From contig NZ_JACHGK010000016.1 in NCBI RefSeq assembly GCF_014207535.1, forward strand, positions 1 through 64,000: 64,000 nt of DNA, written 5' to 3'. Within the stretch, counting starts at the first letter, position 1; the number at the start of each line of letters is the position of its first letter. Source of the stretch: Bacillus benzoevorans (GTDB taxonomy: Bacteria; Bacillota; Bacilli; Bacillales; Cytobacillaceae). The notes below the pieces were generated by a model. It made no database searches. It had not been told where the DNA came from and saw nothing but the letters and a program-made list of their open reading frames with translations. Positions 17,147 to 25,570 of this stretch are shown here, in pieces. The position numbers were made by a program, and so were the translations under genes.

Positions 17147-18544
17147 TTAAGAGATTTCCTCAAGAGACCTACGGCCAGTTTTCATACCCCATAGCAGTAA
17201 AACAGCTACTGGCAAACAAACCATTATAGCAATCAGATTGTATACTCCAGAAAACTGATAATGGGCAAATACGATTGGAACGTACAATTGTAAGACAGAA
17301 GTTGCTAAACGCCCTGCAGCATTATGAATACCAGTAGACGTGTTCCGCATTCTTGTCGGGTAGTTCTCTGCAATATAACTGTAAGTAATAAAGTTTAACG
17401 CCATACATGCACCAATCATGAAGAATCCGCAAACCACAATAGGAACGAATCCTTCTAATTTCCCAAAAATGACTGATAAAACGGCTACAGTGATCGCCAT
17501 AGCTGCCATTGGGATTTTCCTTCCACCTTTATCAGCAATCAAAGAGGCAAAATAACATCCTGCTGGAACACCAAACATTAACAGGGTAGAAGCCGTTAAT
17601 GTAGCATCAACGCTTAATCCTCTCTGACTCAAGAGTGTCGTTGTCCAGGTAGTTATAACAAAACTTGCAGGCACTGTTAACATAACAAATAATAAGATGA
17701 CAAAAGTTCTCTTACTATATTTTGGTGAAAATAACCCGACTATGACTTCCATTGTTTTTACTTTAGGCTCTACTTTGGAAGCCACTTCACTTAAATCGAC
17801 TTTAGCTTTCGTTAACTCCTCGATAACTTGTTCGGCTTCGTCTACTTTTCCTTGTGCCACTAACCAACGTGGAGATTCTTTTAAGTATTTAAGACCGGCA
17901 AAGAACCCTATTAAACCGATTCCACCCAGAAGGAAAATATGCCGCCAAGCACTTGGACTCATCGGAATCACAACACTGCACAAAATCCCAATAAAAGGAG
18001 CCGCTATGAAACCTATTGACGCTGTTAGGCTTTGCCATTTTCCTCTAGTGGCACTAGGTGCCATCTCAGCAATATATACTTGCGAACAAACCATCAAACA
18101 AAAAATACCAAATCCAGTTATGGCACGTGTTATCGTAAATATTAAAAGATTAGGTGCAAATCCATTAGCTACCGACGCTAGAGAAAAAATAAATATGGAG
18201 GCAAGGAATGTTTTTCTTCGACCAATAAAGTCCGAAATAACACCACCTGTTAAACCTCCAAGGGTCATTGCCACGAAATAAGCGAAATTGATCTTCCCAA
18301 TATCCGCCATCGTTATACCCCAATCTGCCATCAATGAGGGGGCAATAAATGCAAAATTCCAGTTATCCATCTGTTCAAAGAAATAAGCAAACGTGATAAT
18401 GAAAAATAACATCTTATAGGGTCCAGTAACTTTCAAACCATCAAAGTAATTATTTTTCGTTTTACTATTTTTGGCATCTGAGTTTTGTTCAATCCAACTA
18501 TTATCCAATTTAACTGCCATGGTACTCTGCCTTTTAACTGCCAT
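17147..18544 (-). CDS. MFS transporter (sugar/organic acid porter type)
   Basis: 465 residues with twelve hydrophobic segments and MFS motifs: GGVISDFIGRRKTFL in the loop between helices 2 and 3, RAITGFGIFCL, a PESPRWL-like LKESPRWLVAQGK after helix 6 and DKGGRKIPM between helices 8 and 9. A soluble N-terminal tail of about 35 residues precedes helix 1. The substrate is unknown; the closest subfamilies transport sugars, aromatic acids or nicotinate. ATG 18544 has AAGAAGGAAAG upstream and is preferred; a second in-frame ATG lies in a 24-base tandem duplication of the start region. It is transcribed toward 17147 with a hairpin at 16936-16970. Confidence 0.88.
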   Translation of the reverse strand: MAVKRQSTMAVKLDNSWIEQNSDAKNSKTKNNYFDGLKVTGPYKMLFFIITFAYFFEQMDNWNFAFIAPSLMADWGITMADIGKINFAYFVAMTLGGLTGGVISDFIGRRKTFLASIFIFSLASVANGFAPNLLIFTITRAITGFGIFCLMVCSQVYIAEMAPSATRGKWQSLTASIGFIAAPFIGILCSVVIPMSPSAWRHIFLLGGIGLIGFFAGLKYLKESPRWLVAQGKVDEAEQVIEELTKAKVDLSEVASKVEPKVKTMEVIVGLFSPKYSKRTFVILLFVMLTVPASFVITTWTTTLLSQRGLSVDATLTASTLLMFGVPAGCYFASLIADKGGRKIPMAAMAITVAVLSVIFGKLEGFVPIVVCGFFMIGACMALNFITYSYIAENYPTRMRNTSTGIHNAAGRLATSVLQLYVPIVFAHYQFSGVYNLIAIMVCLPVAVLLLWGMKTGRRSLEEIS

Positions 18545-18554
18545 GGTACTTTCC
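18507..18554 (-). repeat. Tandem duplication over the start codon of the MFS gene
   Basis: On the minus strand GTACCATGGCAGTTAAA occurs twice, 24 bases apart and in frame, giving MAVK...MAVK. Each copy includes a start codon, but only the upstream one has a good ribosome binding site. Confidence 0.8.
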
Positions 18555-18630
18555 TTCTTTCAAAATATAAGTCATTCAATAAGTTTTTTTCTATACATTT
18601 TTCACTATTTGTAAAATTTGGTATATTCAT

Positions 18631-18766
18631 GAGCTTCCATCAGTGGGGGGGCTTCTTCACCCACTGATGGAAGCTCACCCTGAGCCTGATTGTTAATTTA
18701 GGGCTTTACAGGCAGTTAATCCCCCACCTATCCAAATAACTCTTGAGGTGGGGGTCTTACTGCCCG
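18631..18766. mobile_element. Palindromic element resembling an IS200/IS605-type non-autonomous remnant
   Basis: Two strong hairpins about 45 bases apart. The first has perfect 17-bp arms (GAGCTTCCATCAGTGGG at 18631-18647 and its complement at 18660-18676). The second has inner arms CCCCCACCT (18721-18729) / AGGTGGGGG (18746-18754) and outer arms GGCAGT / ACTGCC. Between them lies GGGCTTTACAGGCAGTTAA. From memory, sequences of this form flank tnpB genes of IS605-family elements in Bacillaceae. There is no ORF inside, so this would be a MITE or PATE-like relic; it lies between the MFS and arylsulfotransferase genes. Confidence 0.5.
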
Positions 18767-18800
18767 TTAATACGTGATACATTCACACTTAGCTATTCAT

Positions 18801-20702
18801 TTAAGCTTTGATTGTGATACCTGTATCATATTTCTTGTCATCCACAATTACTTTTACTTTATAGTCTCCGTCTAAACCTTCTTTTGAGACGACCGTTCTT
18901 GTTTCACGGTCGTCTTCAGGCAAGAAGGTTCCTGTGCACATTGCACCACGTTTCCCTTTAGATGTAGAGATAAAATATCTACGTGTTTCTTTGTCAGATT
19001 CTAGCAGCACCATGACCAATTGTCCCTTTTCGAATTTTGATTCAAAGGTCAACATATCCACTTCATCTGTTATATGAGCTTCGTGTTTGTCTGGCAGGAT
19101 TTCACCTGTATCTTCTGCAGGAATATCGTAATCCATCTGAGGTGTTTCACCTAATGAACCTAGAAGTTGTCCTTTACCAAGTGAAAGATTATTACCATCT
19201 TTAGAGTAAAGCGTGAACTTATTCGCACGATAATAGTTGGAATTAACCTTTAATTCTAATACCTTCTTATCATTAATGGTTTCAACTGTAATAGATTCTA
19301 GTTTCACATTTGGATCATCAATTTGAGCAAATGGACCCAGTTCCTCAGAAGCGTTTCCGTCACCGTCAAAGGCCATACCACCCGAATGTGTTAAGTAATG
19401 ACCTTCGTTATAGTATAAGACATTACAAATATATGGGGAGAAAAATTCCTTGCCGCGTTCTTTTCCGTATTGCCATAATTGCTCAATTTCCATCTTATCT
19501 GTATCAATACGATACTTCACGCCACGAGAGTAACTATCATTCGCAGCAAGATAGTTGTCAGGATTTTGTGCTCCAAAATGGTGATTATCAAAACACATAA
19601 CATCGCCTAAAGGTGTAATTAAATTGGCATGTTGTTCATACTGCCACTCAAAATCCCCTTCACCAATTGGTTTAAACATGTATGGTTGATATTCCTCTGG
19701 CCAGCCTTCTGGATCTGAGATAATCCAATTTAATTCCTCTGTATCAAAATCAATATTCACCATTGCGTTTATATGCCGTCCCGAAAACGTTAGTGAGTTC
19801 GTATGTTCGTCATACCACACAGCATTACAATGGAACCAGTCTTCATCTGACCATGAACCAGACTTTTGAGATCCTTGCTTAATAAAGTTAGAGAAAGTAA
19901 TGGTTCGTTTTACATGGCCTGTATCCTTATCGATAACAACAGCTTGATCTTCCACTGTCCCATTGTCTAAATCACAACTTAAGGCGACGATATCTCCATT
20001 CGGTAATGTAATTTGGTCATGGTGATAGCCACGCGGTACACGATACTCTTTATAAATTTTTCCAACTGGGCTCATTTCATAAATACCTGAAACAAAGTAA
20101 GGCATCTTCATTAAGCGTTCAGAGCCAAGCAGGAGATTGCCATTAGGATGACGTTTAATATCCCAAACCATCGGGACGGTAAAGTTTAACCGCACATCGC
20201 CTGCATAGTCAACCGCAATAGCCAAATCATTTACCGCAGGACAGAGGAACACTACATCATCTTGCATATGTTCCGGTGTTGTTTCCATGGATTCAACCAG
20301 TTTAGCTCCTGCCACTTCAGGTGTTTTAATCGTATGAACAACTTTTTGATTATATTTTTGATAGGGATAGACTTCAATTTTATTCTCATAATTACTATAT
20401 AAACCTAAAACAGGAATGATATGTTCTTTGCCTTTAGGAAAAGTATGATAAAAATCCGCTTCTTTTGTTTTCCCTAGTACACGAATCGTAATGGCAGTTT
20501 CTTCTTCCGTTCTAAATAACATAACTGCTGCTAAATCGTTCACGAAGTATGGGTTGTATTTAATTAAAGGGGCTTCCAGTGTAAATTGTCCTTGTTCAAA
20601 CTCCTTTAACATGGCAGCCTCTGCCTTCGCTTGTTTATGGATTAAATGTTCTTTATAGTTGTAAGCAACTGTCTCGCTCCTTCTTGCTGTTGCCATAATC
20701 AT
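18801..20702 (-). CDS. Arylsulfotransferase (ASST) family protein, cytoplasmic form
   Basis: 633-residue beta-propeller of the arylsulfate sulfotransferase family, which passes sulfate from one phenol ester to another through a transient sulfo-histidine. By comparison with the E. coli enzyme the likely catalytic set is His227/228 (GYHHDQ), His291 (DWFHCNAVW), Arg309 (SGRH) and His358 (YEQHAN). The characterised enzymes are periplasmic with a signal peptide; this one has none and starts with a charged helical segment. The start ATGA overlaps the stop of the thioredoxin-like gene, so the two are translationally coupled in an operon with a thioredoxin reductase. Natural donor and acceptor are unknown. 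Confidence 0.82.
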   Translation of the reverse strand: MIMATARRSETVAYNYKEHLIHKQAKAEAAMLKEFEQGQFTLEAPLIKYNPYFVNDLAAVMLFRTEEETAITIRVLGKTKEADFYHTFPKGKEHIIPVLGLYSNYENKIEVYPYQKYNQKVVHTIKTPEVAGAKLVESMETTPEHMQDDVVFLCPAVNDLAIAVDYAGDVRLNFTVPMVWDIKRHPNGNLLLGSERLMKMPYFVSGIYEMSPVGKIYKEYRVPRGYHHDQITLPNGDIVALSCDLDNGTVEDQAVVIDKDTGHVKRTITFSNFIKQGSQKSGSWSDEDWFHCNAVWYDEHTNSLTFSGRHINAMVNIDFDTEELNWIISDPEGWPEEYQPYMFKPIGEGDFEWQYEQHANLITPLGDVMCFDNHHFGAQNPDNYLAANDSYSRGVKYRIDTDKMEIEQLWQYGKERGKEFFSPYICNVLYYNEGHYLTHSGGMAFDGDGNASEELGPFAQIDDPNVKLESITVETINDKKVLELKVNSNYYRANKFTLYSKDGNNLSLGKGQLLGSLGETPQMDYDIPAEDTGEILPDKHEAHITDEVDMLTFESKFEKGQLVMVLLESDKETRRYFISTSKGKRGAMCTGTFLPEDDRETRTVVSKEGLDGDYKVKVIVDDKKYDTGITIKA

Positions 20703-21010
20703 AAAGCCTCCTCAATCATTTTGATGATGACTGGTTTCTGTTGTAAACCCGATTTTCTTGATACTTCTTTACCATCTTTAAACATCACTAAAGTTGGATA
20801 CCCTTCTACACGATGTTCTTCAATTAAATCCGGATTATCTTCAAAATCAACTTTAATAATCTTTACTTTTTCACCATATGTTTTATCAATATCGTTTAAT
20901 ATAAAAGAAAGCATCTTACACGGTCCGCAAGTTTTAGAGTAAAAATCAACTAAAACGGATCCTTCAGATAAATCTGCGGTAAGTTCTTCTTTGACTAGTT
21001 CTTTTATCAT
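20699..21010 (-). CDS. Thioredoxin-like protein
   Basis: 103 residues with the thioredoxin fold pattern VLVDFYSKTCGPCKML, active-site cysteines 28 and 31 (CGPC), cis-proline motif GYPTLVMFKDGKEV, and no signal peptide, so cytosolic. It reduces disulfides using electrons from thioredoxin reductase, whose gene ends 17 bases upstream. Its last codon overlaps the start of the arylsulfotransferase gene (ATGA). This operon-specific copy is probably not the housekeeping thioredoxin; whether the sulfotransferase is its client is inferred only from linkage. Confidence 0.93.
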   Translation of the reverse strand: MIKELVKEELTADLSEGSVLVDFYSKTCGPCKMLSFILNDIDKTYGEKVKIIKVDFEDNPDLIEEHRVEGYPTLVMFKDGKEVSRKSGLQQKPVIIKMIEEAL

Positions 21011-21027
21011 ATTAATACCCCTCTGTA

Positions 21028-21966
21028 TTATATTTCTTGTCTTCTTAAGGCTTTAATATATGAACTTGCTTCTTGAGCGGCAATAGCTCCATCAGCAGTG
21101 GCTGTTACTACCTGGCGCAAGTGTTTGCTAATACAATCCCCTGCCGCGAAAATCCCAGGAATTTTTGTAGCCATTCGTTCATTGGCCTCTATAAATCCAT
21201 GACCTTCAAGTAAGTTTGTCCCTTGAAGAAATTCTGTTGATGGGATAGCACCGATATATTCAAAGACACCTTCACATTGAACAATCTGCTCATTCTCGCT
21301 CGTTTCTTTATCTGCAAATTTGACCCCTTTGAATTGGCCTCCTTCGCCTATAAATTCTACGACACGCTTATACGGATAAACGGTCACATTCGGTAATGAA
21401 CGTAAGTAATCTGAGGAAACAGGATCGGCCGTTAAATCGAAATCAGTAATAATGGATAGTGATTTAGTAATAGTTGCTAGATAAGTTCCTTCATCTACTG
21501 CACTATTACCGCCTCCTATGATGGTCACATCTTTATCACGGTATTTAGCACCATCACAAATTGCACACCAACTAATAGCAGATCCTTTATACTCTTCTTC
21601 ACCCGGAATATTTAAAGTTCTTGGACGGGTTCCTGTGGCAACAATTACAGTTAAGGCCTCAATAACATCCTTATCTTCTTCAGTGTATATTTGTTTAATA
21701 CCTTCCAGACTCTCGATTTTGGTTACAGTACGGTAATCAAAATCCACCCCTAATTCTTGAGTCTGCTCAAACATCTTTATGGCTAATTCAGCGCCGTTTA
21801 CCTTACCTACCCCAGGATAGTTTTCGATTTCATTGGTATTGATAATTTGTCCGCCTGGAGCTAATTTATCAAGCAATAATACGTTTAAATTTGCTCTCAC
21901 AGCATAAATGGCAGCTGTCATACCAGCTGGACCTGCACCAATCACTACTAAATCATATCTACTCAT
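21028..21966 (-). CDS. Thioredoxin reductase
   Basis: 312 residues. FAD motif VVIGAGPAGMTAAIYAVRA at the N-terminus, redox cysteines 134 and 137 (WCAICDG, with Ile where most TrxB proteins have Thr), NADPH motif IGGGNSAVDE and C-terminal GIFAAGDC. It transfers electrons from NADPH to the adjacent thioredoxin-like protein. ATG 21966 is preferred (GGAGAAAGTCG upstream); the open frame continues to 22032, where it would overlap the preceding fragment. Part of a four-gene minus-strand cluster ending in the arylsulfotransferase. Confidence 0.93.
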   Translation of the reverse strand: MSRYDLVVIGAGPAGMTAAIYAVRANLNVLLLDKLAPGGQIINTNEIENYPGVGKVNGAELAIKMFEQTQELGVDFDYRTVTKIESLEGIKQIYTEEDKDVIEALTVIVATGTRPRTLNIPGEEEYKGSAISWCAICDGAKYRDKDVTIIGGGNSAVDEGTYLATITKSLSIITDFDLTADPVSSDYLRSLPNVTVYPYKRVVEFIGEGGQFKGVKFADKETSENEQIVQCEGVFEYIGAIPSTEFLQGTNLLEGHGFIEANERMATKIPGIFAAGDCISKHLRQVVTATADGAIAAQEASSYIKALRRQEI

Positions 21967-22028
21967 CGACTTTCTCCTACCCTTTTGATATTTAATAGAC
22001 AATTTAATATTTTCTTCCTTTAGCTTAA

Positions 22029-22259
22029 TCATTTCCTGATCATAAGCCGGACATGATATATGTCACCCGCTAATAACAAATATTCAGGAAAGATATCTCC
22101 TTCATAAAAATAATAAGGATTAATTTCATCGCTGGTATTGGTAGAATTAGCATATTTCATTATCCGTTCTAGGATAAAGCCAATCCTGTCAATTTTATCT
22201 CCTTGCTGATAAATTACTTGACCGTGCTGAAGTATCACTATTTGATAAAATGGGAACAA
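22029..22259 (-). pseudogene. Fragment of a Crp/Fnr-type cyclic-nucleotide-binding domain
   Basis: 76-codon frame reading LQHGQVIYQQGDKIDRIGFI ... YFYEGDIFPEYLLLAG, which follows the beta-roll pattern of Crp/Fnr regulators (G-x-IY-x2-GD ... GD-x-F-x-E-x-LLL). The dimerisation helix and the HTH are missing: the frame stops where the trxB-like region begins. The first codon is TTG without a ribosome binding site. I read it as the truncated remains of a regulator that once preceded the redox/sulfotransferase operon; a functional stand-alone domain is possible but less likely. Confidence 0.5.
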
Positions 22260-22529
22260 GAATATATTTATTATTCATATATATATGATTAGTCCAACTG
22301 GACAACTATGTTAAAGACAATATTTTTGCAATATTACCCTAGATTCCTTACCGATCTGACAAAATCATAATCAGTGACAATTCCATTTTTCCCTGCATTT
22401 TAATACCAAGTAACTCTATGTGTTTATGATATGTTATATTAACATAAAATTCATATAACAACAATTTAATTTATTCAGATACAGCCAATAATATTGGTTC
22501 CATTTACTCCGACACCAACACCGAAGTGG

Positions 22530-22606
22530 AATGCTTGAGCATATTGATCCGAGGTTCGAGCATTGTCGCAGCCCCTGTCTCTGTGTCTTTCAGGGGCTTT
22601 ATTTTT
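22530..22606 (+). ncRNA. Possible small structured RNA ending in a terminator
   Basis: The segment AATGCTTGAGC ... GTTCGAGCATT can pair over 11 bases when G-U pairs are allowed, and is followed immediately by the hairpin AGCCCCTG / CAGGGGCT (22570-22577, 22591-22598) with a TTTATTTTTG tail. No plus-strand gene lies upstream to need this terminator, so a short RNA or an antisense leader is possible. Confidence 0.3.
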
Positions 22607-22630
22607 GTTGAAAAAATTCACGAATTATTA

Positions 22631-22660
22631 TATAGTACATTACAACAGTAATGTACTATA
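22631..22660 (+). promoter_or_regulatory. Operator palindrome of the GntR regulator
   Basis: Perfect 13-bp arms TATAGTACATTAC / GTAATGTACTATA around AACA. The right arm ends eight bases before the GntR start codon. Such palindromes are the binding sites of YtrA-type regulators, so autorepression of the whole operon is likely. Confidence 0.75.
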
Positions 22661-22667
22661 GTAGGGG

Positions 22668-23054
22668 ATGATGGCAATTCTTAATACAGATGGAACGAAG
22701 CCTATTTATATCCAGATAGCCGAATGGATGGAAACAGAAATTATGAATGGGCATTTCAAGGCAGATGAGAAGGTATATTCGCAGTATCAATTAGCAGAAA
22801 TGTATACCATTAACCCCGCTACTGCTGCTAAGGGGCTAAATCTACTTGCGGATGAAAATATTCTCTATAAAAAGAGAGGATTAGGAATGTTTGTTACAGC
22901 AAATGCTGAAGAAAAAATATTAAACAAGAGGAAAAATAAAATCCTCAAGGGATTAATCGAGGAGGTTGTACTGGAGGCAAAGCGGCTGCAGATCAGCAAA
23001 GAAGAAGTAGTAAGCATGATTAAAGAAAATCATATTTGGGAGAGGGAGCAATGA
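22668..23054 (+). CDS. GntR family transcriptional regulator, YtrA subfamily
   Basis: 128 residues. The winged helix lies at about residues 12-80 (KPIYIQIAEWMETEIMNGHF; YQLAEMYTINPATAAKGLNLL; RGLGMFV). A short C-terminal helix pair replaces the large effector domain of other GntR proteins, as in the YtrA group. These repress ABC transporter operons in response to cell-wall antibiotics. The start is ATG 22668 or 22671, after TAGGGG. Its stop overlaps the ATP-binding gene by ATGA. A perfect palindrome directly upstream is the likely binding site. Confidence 0.9.
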   Translation: MMAILNTDGTKPIYIQIAEWMETEIMNGHFKADEKVYSQYQLAEMYTINPATAAKGLNLLADENILYKKRGLGMFVTANAEEKILNKRKNKILKGLIEEVVLEAKRLQISKEEVVSMIKENHIWEREQ

Positions 23055-23959
23055 AAACGGTTGAATGCAACAACCTGACAAAATTCTTTTTTAGAAAAGC
23101 TGTCTTAAATCAACTTTCTTTTTCACTGGAGGAAAATAAGATTACTGGTCTCATAGGAAGAAATGGAGTAGGAAAAACAACATTATTAAAAATGATCGCT
23201 GGTTTTATTAAAGAAACGTCCGGTGAGCTGAAGGTATTTTCGCAACGGCCTTTTAATAGTCTTAATGTCTCATCCAATACCATCTTTGTTGACGACCAAA
23301 TGAGTTTTCCCCCTGCATTACAGCTATACGAGCTATTAGAAGTCTCAAGTAAATTTTATCCAAATTGGGATATGGATTTAGCACAGCGCCTTTTTGATTA
23401 CTTTTCTTTTGACCCAAGGAACTATCACAAGCGCTTGTCTAAAGGAAAGAAAAGTACCTTCAATGCCATTGTTGGGATTGCCGCACGCGCACCGTTAACC
23501 ATTTTTGATGAACCAACGACGGGAATGGATACGGCAGTTCGCAAAGATTTTTACCGAGCACTTTTGAAGGATTATCTAGCTCGCCCAAGAACCATTATTC
23601 TTTCTAGTCACCATCTGGAGGAAATGGGGGATCTATTAGAGGATATACTCCTACTGAAGGATGGACAGGTGAAGCTTCATATGCCGATGGAGGAGTTTAA
23701 AGAATGGGCCATTGCACTAAAGGGATCGGCGGATTTGGTTCTTGAATGGGCAAAAGGGCGTGAGCTAATTTACAAAAATAATCTTGGGGTAAATTCCATC
23801 TACGCGGTTATGAAGAATGACTTCTTGCCAGAAGAACTCATGCAGGCAAAGGAAAAGGGAATAGACATTTCAACGGTCCAGCCGAGTGATCTTTGTATTT
23901 ATTTAACTGCATCGGCTAAGTCAAAGGAGGGAATTGATCATGTCTTTCATCACCGTTAA
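23051..23959 (+). CDS. ABC transporter ATP-binding protein (YtrB type)
   Basis: 302 residues. Walker A GRNGVGKTT, a degenerate signature LSKGKKS in place of LSGGQ (usual in this subfamily), Walker B APLTIFDEPTTGMD and switch histidine in LSSHHLEEM. A C-terminal extension of about 85 residues follows the ATPase core. ATG 23051 overlaps the GntR stop codon (ATGA) and has GAGAGGGAG upstream. The next gene overlaps its 3' end by 20 bases, so the three proteins are made together. Export of a lipid or antimicrobial compound is expected from the family but not shown. Confidence 0.9.
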   Translation: MKTVECNNLTKFFFRKAVLNQLSFSLEENKITGLIGRNGVGKTTLLKMIAGFIKETSGELKVFSQRPFNSLNVSSNTIFVDDQMSFPPALQLYELLEVSSKFYPNWDMDLAQRLFDYFSFDPRNYHKRLSKGKKSTFNAIVGIAARAPLTIFDEPTTGMDTAVRKDFYRALLKDYLARPRTIILSSHHLEEMGDLLEDILLLKDGQVKLHMPMEEFKEWAIALKGSADLVLEWAKGRELIYKNNLGVNSIYAVMKNDFLPEELMQAKEKGIDISTVQPSDLCIYLTASAKSKEGIDHVFHHR

Positions 23960-24680
23960 TCCCGCAGAAATCGTCAAGAAGCAATATTTCTTTAAGCTTA
24001 GGGCCAATATTGATGCGTTTAGTTCCCTTGTGGGTCTTCAGCTTCTGGCTATCCTCATCTCATTATGGGGAACCAGTTCTTCAGGCATTTATTCGGGGGC
24101 ATTGTCGATTGATGTTAGAAATTATTCGTCCGATATAGTGATTGCTTTTACAATGATTTGGGGGTTTACGACTGCGATTACCATCACAACGAAGCCCTTT
24201 CGCCACCATGACTTTACGTTTGTGACGAACCGGGTTACCAGCGGGGTTTCAAATGTGCTTTTCCTGCTGACAGCAAGTGTTGTCGGCGGTATTCTAGCCA
24301 TGCTGGCGAGAAATTTAATTATTTTAATCGTATATTCCTTTTTTAACCAGGAGTTGTACGGTTCTCCAATGTCAGACAAGGGCTTTTTCCTCGGCTTATT
24401 TGTTTCAATCCTTTATATCTTCTTTGTCTGTTCAATAGGCTACCTGATTGGTACGCTTGTTCAGGTAAATAAGGCAGCCGTGCTGATTATCCCTGCTTTG
24501 GTGATTGGGTCTATTTTTTTCGACGCGGGGATGCAAAGAAATCCAACAGTGATGAACATACTGGAATTTTATTTTTTAGAATCATCCCCATGGACTTTTG
24601 CACTAAAAGCATTGATTACGGCCGTCGTTCTCTATTCGGCTTCCATTGCGATCACGAATCGAATGGAGGTTAGAAAGTGA
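23940..24680 (+). CDS. ABC transporter membrane subunit
   Basis: 246-residue protein with about six hydrophobic segments (for example LQLLAILISLW, VIAFTMIWGFTTAI, ILYIFFVCSIGYLIGTL, AAVLIIPALVIGSIFF). It starts at ATG 23940 inside the end of the ATP-binding gene, with AAGGAGGG upstream. It is the permease partner of the ATPase. There are no soluble domains of note. Confidence 0.8.
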   Translation: MSFITVNPAEIVKKQYFFKLRANIDAFSSLVGLQLLAILISLWGTSSSGIYSGALSIDVRNYSSDIVIAFTMIWGFTTAITITTKPFRHHDFTFVTNRVTSGVSNVLFLLTASVVGGILAMLARNLIILIVYSFFNQELYGSPMSDKGFFLGLFVSILYIFFVCSIGYLIGTLVQVNKAAVLIIPALVIGSIFFDAGMQRNPTVMNILEFYFLESSPWTFALKALITAVVLYSASIAITNRMEVRK

Positions 24681-25369
24681 TGACAACGCTGCCGATAATT
24701 ATATTAACTGTCATTTTTATTGCCGTTCTCTTTTTATATATTAAAGGGAGCAGAAAATTTGTAACCGTAAAGGTCACTCATTGGTTATTGCTGATGTATA
24801 CCGGTGTATTAGTATTTTCGATGATCGCAAATCCATTCGTAATAGATGTGAAAGGGAAACAGATACAAAAGGTTTCAGAAAAGGAATCGGAAAAGGTAAG
24901 ACAAGACTTTTATGACAAAATTAGTAAGGGGAAGATTGAAGCATTAAGTAATCGAAGCCTGCTGAAACACAGCAGTTTTGAATTCCATCAGCCAACTTTG
25001 AAAATTAACTGTACGGGAGTGGAACCTCCCTTGGTCTATGTTGAGAAAACGAAGGCTGCTGATCATGGGATTGAAGCTTATGCCTTTGTGACTGGGCTGT
25101 TTATTAATGGGATTGATTTTACGGAAAAAATAACCCCTCCAAGATTCTCGGTTTCCGACATGGATGGATCCATAACAGTTCATAATGCTGAACATCAGAC
25201 GATTGATGTAGCCATTTTAAAAAATGAATTCACGATTACCCAGTTTTCAGGCGGTGCTAAGATGTTCAGTCTCATTAATCATGATGCACCGGTTATCTAT
25301 TTGAGGGTTCCAAAGCATATCAAAATCACAAGTGAAACAGATATTGTGCCGATAATGGTTGAAGAGTAA
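24680..25369 (+). CDS. Membrane-anchored protein of the GntR-ABC operon
   Basis: 229 residues. Two N-terminal hydrophobic segments (LPIIILTVIFIAVLFLYI and a second about residues 35-52) are followed by a soluble domain of about 170 residues. If the segments form a hairpin, the soluble part faces the cytosol or the cell surface depending on topology, which I cannot fix. The start ATG 24680 overlaps the preceding stop codon (TGATG). I recognise no domain. Position in the operon suggests an accessory or sensing part of the transporter. Confidence 0.7.
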   Translation: MTTLPIIILTVIFIAVLFLYIKGSRKFVTVKVTHWLLLMYTGVLVFSMIANPFVIDVKGKQIQKVSEKESEKVRQDFYDKISKGKIEALSNRSLLKHSSFEFHQPTLKINCTGVEPPLVYVEKTKAADHGIEAYAFVTGLFINGIDFTEKITPPRFSVSDMDGSITVHNAEHQTIDVAILKNEFTITQFSGGAKMFSLINHDAPVIYLRVPKHIKITSETDIVPIMVEE

Positions 25370-25448
25370 GTTCCCTTGATAATAAACTATGGTTTCGTAA
25401 CGATATATGGATGAGTAACTGGGGATAAATAATTGTATTAGATCAAAA

Positions 25449-25490
25449 AAGCCGAATTTCTCTATGAATTAGATTAGAGAAATTTGGCTT
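25449..25490 (+). terminator. Terminator of the GntR-ABC operon
   Basis: Hairpin AAGCCGAATTTCTCT / AGAGAAATTTGGCTT with one G-U pair. The plus-strand tail is weak (GCATTTATT) but the minus-strand side has A6/T6, so it may act in both directions. Confidence 0.65.
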
Positions 25491-25570
25491 GCATTTATTA
25501 ATTAAATAACTTTATTCATATAATAAAAACCAGAATTTATCTAGGACATGATAAAGGGCTTATTGCTTTA

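Larger units (their letters stand above)
22260..22667. other. Intergenic region: structured RNA candidate, terminator and GntR operator
   Basis: 408 bases between the redox operon and the divergent GntR-ABC operon. The left part is AT-rich and probably contains the minus-strand promoter. The right part has a wobble-paired hairpin (22533-22567), a plus-strand terminator (22570-22606) and the operator palindrome (22631-22660). No protein-coding frame is convincing. Confidence 0.5.

Noticed and set aside
17697..18281. Plus-strand 194-codon frame
   Set aside because: It lies entirely opposite the MFS transporter, has no ribosome binding site and no recognisable protein features.
22545..22567. 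tRNA-like T-loop (GAGGTTCGAGC)
   Set aside because: No cloverleaf can be drawn around it; the rest of the arms and the CCA end are missing.
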